The position numbers and the translations under genes are program-made. From the NCBI GenBank assembly GCA_002452325.1, contig DKFG01000273.1, forward strand, positions 1 to 9,589: 9,589 bases of DNA, in the 5' to 3' direction. This DNA is from Geobacter sp. UBA6802 (lineage in GTDB: Bacteria > Desulfobacterota > Desulfuromonadia > Geobacterales > Pseudopelobacteraceae). Numbering within the stretch: position 1 is the stretch's first letter; each line of letters opens with the position of its first letter. This document shows, in pieces, positions 1 through 5,371 of the stretch. The notes below the pieces were generated by a model. The model was not told where the DNA came from. It did no database searches and saw only the letters and a list, made by a program, of their open reading frames with translations.

Positions 1-13
1 CCTTTTCAAGTCT

Positions 14-30
14 CACCGGCAGAGCCGGTG
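14..30. terminator. Short hairpin after the original caspase stop codon; possible terminator
   Basis: CACCGGC (14-20) and GCCGGTG (24-30) are perfect inverted copies around a 3-nt loop. Read on the minus strand, the hairpin begins two bases after the TAA (33-35) that ended the uninterrupted caspase gene, where a terminator is expected. It is not followed by a proper T run, so intrinsic termination is unproven. It could equally be a REP-like palindrome. The first 13 bases of the window show nothing else. Confidence 0.4.
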
Positions 31-32
31 GT

Positions 33-201
33 TTACTGAAAACCTTCAATAACATAAGCTAGGAGATCATAGTTTGGGACCCCCCTTCCATCCCCTTCTA
101 TTTTAAAGATAGCCGCGGATTTAGGAAGGTTAAGAGATTGAAGAATTGAGTAATCTATTCTCTTTTTCTTCTGTTTAGGAAGCATCGAGTATAATGGTGA
201 A
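33..201 (-). pseudogene. Detached 3' end of the caspase-like gene
   Basis: This is the C-terminal part of the caspase-like gene whose main body lies at 1888-2967, cut off by the IS1380-family element between them. The same serine codon (TCA) falls in the target duplication at 198-200 and 1894-1896. Removing the IS and one GTGAA copy therefore gives an uninterrupted frame that continues with Pro-Leu-Tyr-Ser-Met-Leu and ends at the TAA at 33-35. It adds 53 residues beyond the shared proline. The tail has a basic KQKKKR stretch followed by a region rich in hydrophobic residues ending VIEGFQ. The frame stays open leftward from a GTG at 290 inside the IS, but that GTG has no convincing ribosome binding site. 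I regard this piece as a remnant and not a separate gene. The function of the tail is unknown. Confidence 0.9.
197..201. repeat. Target site duplication GTGAA, left copy
   Basis: GTGAA directly precedes the left terminal repeat of the IS and is repeated exactly at 1893-1897 just outside the right terminal repeat. A duplication of 4-5 bp is normal for IS1380-family elements. Confidence 0.93.
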
Positions 202-214
202 CCTGAATCCGTGA
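202..214 (+). repeat. Left terminal inverted repeat of the IS1380-family element
   Basis: CCTGAATCCGTGA is matched without mismatch, as its reverse complement, at 1880-1892. Beyond 13 bp the two ends diverge. This is the presumed transposase binding and cleavage site. Confidence 0.93.
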
Positions 215-318
215 TCTGAACTAGATAAATGTTGTTTTTGCCACATGTAACATATTGATGTTCTTTGATAACTATGCTATTTGCTCTCACGTAAAAAACT
301 CACTTGGCAGGTGAATAC

Positions 319-1665
319 ATGAAGCGCTTTGTCATTGAGCAGTCCGAGGATGAATTCTACACCACCCATGCCGGACTTGCCTTTATTGGTCCAGTCCTGA
401 ACCGTTTTACCAGCCTTGCCGCTTCTTTGAATGAATGCGGTAATTCTGGCGACAGCATTCCAAACCGTGATGTCATCTACAGTTACTGTGCCCTGCTTGC
501 TGAAGGCAAGAGCGATTATGCAGCCATTGAACAGCACCGCAAAGAAGATCTCCACTTTCGTGAATCGCTTGGCATCAAGAGTGTTCCCTCAGAAGCTACC
601 CTGCGCCAGCGTATGGATGAACATGCTGAACAGTTTCTTGCTCATGTTTCCTGGGCTTCGATTGAATTTCTTGAGCAGATCAAAGCACCTGTAACCACCC
701 TTGCCACAGGACATATTCCACTTGATATAGACGGATTTGTCATGGACAACTCCGGCAGCAAGAAAGAACAGGTACAAATGACGTATCACAAGGTCGAAGG
801 TTACCTTGCATTGCCTGCCTATCTTGGTACTGAAGGCTGGATGGTCAATCAGCGCCTGTTGCCCGGTTCGCAACACCCCCAGAAAGAGTTCATCCCTTTT
901 ATCCGGGAAACCCTGGGGCGTGTGCGCCAGTTCTGCAAGAAGAAACTCTTGCTACGCGTTGATTCAGCCCATGATGCCATAGCCAACCAGTATGAACTGT
1001 CTACACATGACAAGGTTGACTGGATCATCAAATGGAACCCCCGTAAGCAGGACATGGTTGCCTGGGCGCACCAGATTTTTGCACAAGGCACCGTTGCCAT
1101 GCCACGGCCCGGTAAGCGAGTCGGGACCATGAGTGTCAAAGAGAAACACACATTCAATGACGTAGACGGCACCGAAAAGAACATAACCCTTCGTCGGGTT
1201 GTGCGGATAACCGAACGCACCATTGACAAGAAAGGCCAACCGCTCCTGATTCCTGAATATGAGCTTGAAGGCTGGTGGACCAGTCTCAGGGTTTCTGATC
1301 AGGAAGTCATTGACCTCTACAAGGATCATGCAACCAGTGAGCAGTATCATGCCGAAATAAAGACTGACATGGACCTGGAAAGACTGCCATCCGGCAAATT
1401 TGCCACCAATCAGTTGATCATGGCCTGTGGCGCCCTGGTGTACAACATGCTCCGCTTCATGGGTCAGACAGCTCTGGTCAATGCCAAGGGTATCATCCGC
1501 CACGAAGCAAAGCGCAGAAGGATCAAGACCGTCATGCAGGAATTGATCTACTTTGCCGGTAGAGTAATCAGCAGCGGCAGACGCTTAAAACTCAGATTCA
1601 GCCGCCATGTCATAGCCCATGCACAGGCGTTTGCTGCTCTATACAACCGGCTTGCCTACGGTTAG
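319..1665 (+). CDS. IS1380-family transposase
   Basis: This 448-aa DDE transposase catalyses movement of the surrounding IS. The acidic residues stand in family-like contexts: Asp136/Asp138 in PLDIDGFVMDNSG, Asp215 in LLLRVDSAHDA, and Glu346 in YHAEIKTDMDLERLPSGKFATNQL, whose E-x6-L-E-R-L-P and F-A-x-N-Q-L pattern is typical of the IS1380 group. Numbering is from the ATG at 319. That ATG is preferred because AGGTG lies 5 nt upstream; a TTG at 304 would add only five residues. The frame runs unbroken to TAG at 1663-1665 and the length (about 450 aa) suits the family, so the protein is probably functional. It is encoded opposite to the interrupted caspase gene. The family assignment is by motif recognition, without a database search. 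Confidence 0.92.
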   Translation: MKRFVIEQSEDEFYTTHAGLAFIGPVLNRFTSLAASLNECGNSGDSIPNRDVIYSYCALLAEGKSDYAAIEQHRKEDLHFRESLGIKSVPSEATLRQRMDEHAEQFLAHVSWASIEFLEQIKAPVTTLATGHIPLDIDGFVMDNSGSKKEQVQMTYHKVEGYLALPAYLGTEGWMVNQRLLPGSQHPQKEFIPFIRETLGRVRQFCKKKLLLRVDSAHDAIANQYELSTHDKVDWIIKWNPRKQDMVAWAHQIFAQGTVAMPRPGKRVGTMSVKEKHTFNDVDGTEKNITLRRVVRITERTIDKKGQPLLIPEYELEGWWTSLRVSDQEVIDLYKDHATSEQYHAEIKTDMDLERLPSGKFATNQLIMACGALVYNMLRFMGQTALVNAKGIIRHEAKRRRIKTVMQELIYFAGRVISSGRRLKLRFSRHVIAHAQAFAALYNRLAYG

Positions 1666-1820
1666 GAGCAAACCCGGAAACAAACCTGCAAAACAGAGGC
1701 CACAAAAAAGGCCAGGACAGCCCTTGGACAAAAATTGCACAAAAGGGTCACCAAACGGTTCAATTTCCAAAAAACGGGGTTACAGGCAACACCAGAGAGC
1801 AACTTTTGCAAGAGACAAAA

Positions 1821-1852
1821 GGGCAAAAATCGAAAATCCCGGATTTTGGCCC
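1821..1852. other. Imperfect hairpin in the right end of the IS
   Basis: GGGCAAAAATCG (1821-1832) and GGATTTTGGCCC (1841-1852) are complementary at 10 of 12 positions around an 8-nt loop. A nested 7-bp palindrome, AAAATCC-C-GGATTTT, lies at 1833-1847. It is about 155 nt after the transposase stop and just inside the right terminal repeat. It could end transposase transcription or block read-in, but it lacks a T run. The rest of the 1666-1879 stretch is A-rich, and I see no gene in it. Confidence 0.4.
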
Positions 1853-1879
1853 TAACAAACCAACTTGTGCTGAATTACG

Positions 1880-1892
1880 TCACGGATTCAGG
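1880..1892 (-). repeat. Right terminal inverted repeat of the IS1380-family element
   Basis: TCACGGATTCAGG is the exact reverse complement of the left end at 202-214. Read on the minus strand, it supplies the premature TGA (1888-1890) that now ends the caspase-like gene. Confidence 0.93.
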
Positions 1893-2967
1893 GTGAAGCA
1901 AATAGACCCCCATATATCGGCTCTTCGTATTCTTCTTCATATCGTCTTATGGTATGCTGCGGCTGGTAACCTTGATTTCTGACAAAATTTACTATAGCTG
2001 GTTGCATAGCATCTGGAATATCACTAGCACTAATTGGATCTCCTCCTGAAATAGTACCGCCAAGTTCATTTGTAGTTTCCACTTCATGTTTCAAGTCACG
2101 AATAAGCTCATTTAAGAGAAGTTCAAGTTTTGAGGCTTCAAAAACATTTTCGACACTGCGAAGCGCTTGTATTCTATGCAACATAGCTCCATCTAGGAGT
2201 TCTGTAGGCTCCGTCACTTTTTTTTCAGCGACTTTGCTACGTCTTGAAGCTAATGATATGTTCCCGGAGATAGATGCATTGAGTGTAGGTGTTTGGCTGT
2301 AACCTTGCTTCCTGGAGTGGTCTGAAACCTTATCTACTATGCCAACTTTAAGAAGTTCTGGGAGAACTTGCTGACCTGGCGCTAGGTTGCGAATATATTC
2401 ACAAAGGTAGTAAGTAAAAACGCCATGCCCAATATTTGCATCGCTGATAGAGTATTGATCATCTCTGCAGGCTGCAAGGGTTACCCACCCACTGGCCTCA
2501 TGAGTAATCGCGCGCATGAAGGCTTCTGCGTCAGGAGTAACTTCATCTCCACGAACATCAAGCCCTGAATGACAGGAATCAAAAATCCTGAAACAGGCCC
2601 TTTCCGGCTGACGAAGCTCTTTGCTTATATCATCAAGGGGAAGAGCAGTAGTTTCATAAGCACCAGAAACAGTCCCCGGAAGGATAAGAAAGGATCGTCC
2701 ATCTGAATAATGACCGTGCCCTGCAAAATAGAAAAGAATGGTGTCTCCGGTGCCTGAGCCATCAACTACATTCTTGATCTCAGAAAGAATTTCTACTGGC
2801 GTCTTTTGGGATTCGGGAGATAACTGTAGCAACAACACATGCTGATTTGGAAAGTCACACAGATCAGTAAGAGTCTGATAAAGCAACTCACTATCGGCAT
2901 GTGCAAATGGAGTTTTTGTGAAGTTGGAGTACTCTTCTACACTTATGATAATTGCATATCTCTTCAT
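1888..2967 (-). CDS. Caspase-like peptidase (C14), C-terminus truncated by IS insertion
   Basis: A prokaryotic caspase/metacaspase-type cysteine protease, probably cytoplasmic because no signal peptide or membrane segment is visible. The catalytic dyad is clear: His84 in LFYFAGHGHY and Cys132 in IFDSCHSG. The fold's first strand (RYAIIISVEEY) and a late GHGVFTYYLCEYIR segment are also present, so the protease domain covers about residues 1-235. Residues 235-359 are a linker plus a partly helical, charged region (about 260-300) and an acidic EEEYEEP stretch, with no family I recognise. Start: ATG at 2967, with GGGGAG 8 nt upstream; the GTG at 2976 overlaps that site and is less likely. The last codon and the TGA come from the IS terminal repeat, so the present product is 359 aa against 412 aa before insertion. 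Bacterial caspases often act as proteolytic effectors in defence or signalling; that role here is inference. No partner gene adjoins it. Confidence 0.88.
   Translation of the reverse strand: MKRYAIIISVEEYSNFTKTPFAHADSELLYQTLTDLCDFPNQHVLLLQLSPESQKTPVEILSEIKNVVDGSGTGDTILFYFAGHGHYSDGRSFLILPGTVSGAYETTALPLDDISKELRQPERACFRIFDSCHSGLDVRGDEVTPDAEAFMRAITHEASGWVTLAACRDDQYSISDANIGHGVFTYYLCEYIRNLAPGQQVLPELLKVGIVDKVSDHSRKQGYSQTPTLNASISGNISLASRRSKVAEKKVTEPTELLDGAMLHRIQALRSVENVFEASKLELLLNELIRDLKHEVETTNELGGTISGGDPISASDIPDAMQPAIVNFVRNQGYQPQHTIRRYEEEYEEPIYGGLFASP
1893..1897. repeat. Target site duplication GTGAA, right copy
   Basis: An exact copy of 197-201, immediately outside the right terminal repeat. It falls in the caspase reading frame and contains the TCA serine codon (1894-1896, minus strand) at which the two gene halves rejoin. 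Confidence 0.93.
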
Positions 2968-2975
2968 TCGTTGCA

Positions 2976-2981
2976 CTCCCC
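2976..2981 (-). promoter_or_regulatory. Ribosome binding site deciding the caspase start
   Basis: GGGGAG on the minus strand ends 8 nt before the ATG at 2967. It overlaps the alternative in-frame GTG at 2974-2976, which argues against the three-residue-longer product. Confidence 0.7.
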
Positions 2982-3027
2982 ATGCATGGCTCTATTTCTC
3001 ATTTCCTTCGGCTCCAACTCATAATTG

Positions 3028-3059
3028 ACCAGTTCACGCGCGCACGCGCGTGAACTGGT
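3028..3059. other. Perfect 15-bp inverted repeat between the molybdenum hydroxylase and caspase genes
   Basis: ACCAGTTCACGCGCG (3028-3042) and CGCGCGTGAACTGGT (3045-3059) are exact inverted copies separated by only CA. It starts 20 nt after the hydroxylase stop (3080) and ends about 60 nt before the caspase start (2967). It is probably the end-of-operon hairpin for the upstream minus-strand genes. However, the following bases (CAATTATGAG) are not a T run, and the near-perfect symmetry would also suit an operator for the caspase gene. It marks the change from G/C-rich to A/T-rich DNA. Confidence 0.7.
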
Positions 3060-3079
3060 GATCATCCCAAATGGAACAT

Positions 3080-5371
3080 TTATCCACTCCACCCCGCCAG
3101 CACCCGCTCCGGTGTCAGCGGCCCATGGCAGACACGCACACCACAGGCGTCCGCAACAGCATTGGCAACCGCTGGCAGTGGGCCATTCATGGCCACCTCA
3201 CCTATCCCTTTCATGCCAAAGGGGCCGGTTTCTTCCGGCTCTCCCTGGGCGGCAATGGAGACAATCTCCGGGATATCCAGGCTGCCGGGGATCAGGTAGG
3301 TGGCAAAGTCCGGGGTTTTCACCACGCCGTCCTGCACGGTGAAATCCTCCATCAGGGCATAACCCAGTCCCTGGGCCACCCCACCCTGCACCTGCTGATC
3401 AAACATACAGGGATTGAGCACCCTGCCGCCGTCAGTGACAGCAAGATAGTCACAAACCGTAATCTCGCCGGTCAGACTATCCACCTCCAACCGCACCAGA
3501 TGGGCGCCGTAGCCAAAAATGACGTGGGGAAAGCCGATGAAAAAACCGTTGGCAGTAGGGGGTACTTCCTTACAGGTGGGGGCCACAAACTGGCCCAGAC
3601 AGACCCGCTCTTCCGGCTGCATGTAGCCTGCCAGCGTAGCCAGAGTGACCTCCCGCTGGCTGGGTTGATGCAGCACCCTGCCCGGCTGAAGCTCAAGACC
3701 GTTATTGTCCTGCAGAAACAGGGCCATACCAGCCCAGTTGATCAGGCGGGACCTCAGTTCTTCAGCAGCGCTAATCAGGGCTTTTCCATAGGTGTAGGTG
3801 GTGCGGCCAGCAGAGGATGATCCGGATGGATAGGCAGTGCGGGTATCCGGCTGTTTTAGCGAAACACGGGAGGCATCCTGCGACAGGATATGTCCGGCGA
3901 TCTGCTGAAAGGCTGCCGAGTTGCCCTGCCCCATGTCAGTTACCGCGTTATGGACAATAAACGTCCCTTCAGGGGTCAGTTCGATCTTGGCAGTGGCAGC
4001 ATCCCGTACCCCGCCGCCGTAGCCTGCTGCATTGAAGACCGAGGCAAGGCCGATGCCTCGCTTTTTATGGGCCGAGCTGGCTGCCTTCCAGACTTCCCGT
4101 TCCAGCCAGAAGGGGTGCTGCTGCAGCTGTTCCAGACAGGTCTTGATGCCGGTGGAACTGGTAAGCCGCATGCCAGCGCAGTTTTCATCCCCCCTGACCA
4201 GGGCGTTTTTCAGCCGCAGCTCCAGTGGGTCCATCCCCAACTTATCAGCCAGCAGGTCCATCATGGATTCAAAGCCAAAGGTGGCCTGACAGACCCCGAA
4301 GGCCCGCATGGCCCCGGCCACCGGGTTGTTGGTGTAGACGCACCAGCCTTCAATCATGGTGTGGGGTATGCGGTAGGGGCCTCCGGCATGCTCCATGCCC
4401 AGCTCCATCACCTCAGCCCCCAGGTGGGCGTATGCGCCGGTGTCGTACCAGAGCCTGGCATGCAGCGCCTGCAGGGTGCCGTCTGCGCTTGCCCCCAGCC
4501 TGTACTCCATCCGGCAGGCATGGCGTTTGTAACCAGCCTTGAAGCTCTCTTCGCGGTCCCACTGCATCCGCACCCAGCGACCGCCTGCATGTTGAGCCGC
4601 CAGCCCCAGCAGACACTGCACCGTGGCGCCATCCTTGCCGCCAAACCCGCCCCCCAGCGAAGGGGCTACAATGCGGATCTTGCCCCAGGGGATACCCAGA
4701 GCATGGCTGATTTCAAAACGGTCGCGGAACGGGGACTGGGTAGAGATCTCCATCAGCAGGCCGCCATCTTCTTCAAGCTTGGCGATGCCGCTTTCGGTTT
4801 CCAGAAAGCCGTGGGCCTGCACCGGGGTGCTGAAACTGCCCTCCACCACCACCGCACAATCGCTAAAGCCATCCAGACCAACGCCTTTACAGATAGCGGC
4901 CTGGGCCAGCAGATTACCGGGCTTGTCTTCATGGATCAGCGGCGCATCTGCTGCCATAGCGCTGTCCAGATCAAAGACACCGGCCAGCGGTTCAATCTGC
5001 ACCTGCACCAGCGCAATGGCCTGTTGCAGTGATTCTTTTGATTCAGCCAGGACCAGCGCTACGGGATCACCGATGTAACGCACCAGGTCATCGCACAACA
5101 CCGGCATATCCTTGTGGATGATTCCCTGACGGTTGCTGCCGGAGAGATCGGCTGCGGTCAGTACTTTAAACACTCCCGGCAACGCTGCGGCGGCAGCTAC
5201 ATCAATACCCACAAGCCTCCCGCAAGGCAGATGAGCGCGCACCGCACCGGCCCAGAGGCAATCTTTGTGATAACGATCTGCTGCGTAAGGCTCCTGCCCG
5301 GCGGCCTTGGCTGCTGCATCGCCACGGGCCGCAGGGGTTCCGATCTGTAAGGGGACACAAGTTGTCATCAT
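3080..5371 (-). CDS. Molybdopterin-binding subunit, xanthine dehydrogenase/aldehyde oxidase family
   Basis: A 763-aa large subunit of a molybdenum hydroxylase, which would oxidise a C-H bond of a purine, other N-heterocycle, aldehyde or acyl-CoA using water. The substrate cannot be read from the sequence. Residues 20-150 form the a/b hammerhead domain (YAADRYHKDCLWAGAVRAH, ALPGVFKVLTAADL, RYIGDPVALVLAES). The cofactor-binding part follows, with GGGFGGK (240-246), MRAFG (355-359), MGQG (480-483), SSAGR (519-523) and GMKGIGE ending in the expected catalytic Glu725. Length is normal and the frame intact. The ATG at 5371 overlaps the phosphatase stop by 4 nt (ATGA), implying translational coupling; a second ATG follows at once. 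No Tat or Sec signal is seen, so it is probably cytoplasmic. The Fe-S and FAD subunits normally needed are absent from the window: downstream comes the inverted repeat and the accessory caspase region, upstream a regulator. Confidence 0.9.
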   Translation of the reverse strand: MMTTCVPLQIGTPAARGDAAAKAAGQEPYAADRYHKDCLWAGAVRAHLPCGRLVGIDVAAAAALPGVFKVLTAADLSGSNRQGIIHKDMPVLCDDLVRYIGDPVALVLAESKESLQQAIALVQVQIEPLAGVFDLDSAMAADAPLIHEDKPGNLLAQAAICKGVGLDGFSDCAVVVEGSFSTPVQAHGFLETESGIAKLEEDGGLLMEISTQSPFRDRFEISHALGIPWGKIRIVAPSLGGGFGGKDGATVQCLLGLAAQHAGGRWVRMQWDREESFKAGYKRHACRMEYRLGASADGTLQALHARLWYDTGAYAHLGAEVMELGMEHAGGPYRIPHTMIEGWCVYTNNPVAGAMRAFGVCQATFGFESMMDLLADKLGMDPLELRLKNALVRGDENCAGMRLTSSTGIKTCLEQLQQHPFWLEREVWKAASSAHKKRGIGLASVFNAAGYGGGVRDAATAKIELTPEGTFIVHNAVTDMGQGNSAAFQQIAGHILSQDASRVSLKQPDTRTAYPSGSSSAGRTTYTYGKALISAAEELRSRLINWAGMALFLQDNNGLELQPGRVLHQPSQREVTLATLAGYMQPEERVCLGQFVAPTCKEVPPTANGFFIGFPHVIFGYGAHLVRLEVDSLTGEITVCDYLAVTDGGRVLNPCMFDQQVQGGVAQGLGYALMEDFTVQDGVVKTPDFATYLIPGSLDIPEIVSIAAQGEPEETGPFGMKGIGEVAMNGPLPAVANAVADACGVRVCHGPLTPERVLAGWSG

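Larger units (their letters stand above)
202..1892 (+). mobile_element. Complete IS1380-family insertion sequence, 1691 bp
   Basis: The element has 13-bp perfect terminal inverted repeats (CCTGAATCCGTGA at 202-214, its reverse complement at 1880-1892), one full-length transposase gene (319-1665) and a flanking 5-bp direct duplication, GTGAA. Size, the CC-beginning ends, duplication length and the transposase type all agree with the IS1380 family, to which ISEcp1 also belongs. It sits inside the 3' part of a caspase-like gene, oriented opposite to it. About 105 nt of left-end DNA precede the transposase start. About 215 nt of A-rich, apparently non-coding right-end DNA (1666-1879) follow its stop. 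Perfect ends, an intact duplication and an unbroken transposase frame suggest a fairly recent insertion that may still be mobile. Confidence 0.95.

Noticed and set aside
14..30. CRISPR repeat or fragment of an array
   Set aside because: There is only one copy in the window, with no spaced repetition and no cas gene.
33..290. An independent 85-aa hypothetical protein
   Set aside because: Its first 30 or so codons are IS left-end sequence and the remainder is the in-frame tail of the caspase gene; no ribosome binding site precedes its GTG.
964..1503. 179-codon minus-strand open frame inside the IS
   Set aside because: It is a shadow of the transposase frame. IS1380 elements encode a single transposase, and this frame has no ribosome binding site or motif.
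1619..1855. Open frame of 78 codons after the transposase
   Set aside because: It starts inside the transposase in another frame, is low-complexity Lys/Pro/Gln-rich, and lies in the A-rich non-coding IS right end.
3071..3820. 249-codon plus-strand open frame
   Set aside because: It is antisense to the hydroxylase C-terminal region and has no family signal.
3890..5032. 380-codon plus-strand open frame
   Set aside because: It is wholly antisense to the molybdenum hydroxylase gene, whose frame carries all expected family motifs. The antisense translation shows no recognisable domain and is typical of G/C-rich DNA.
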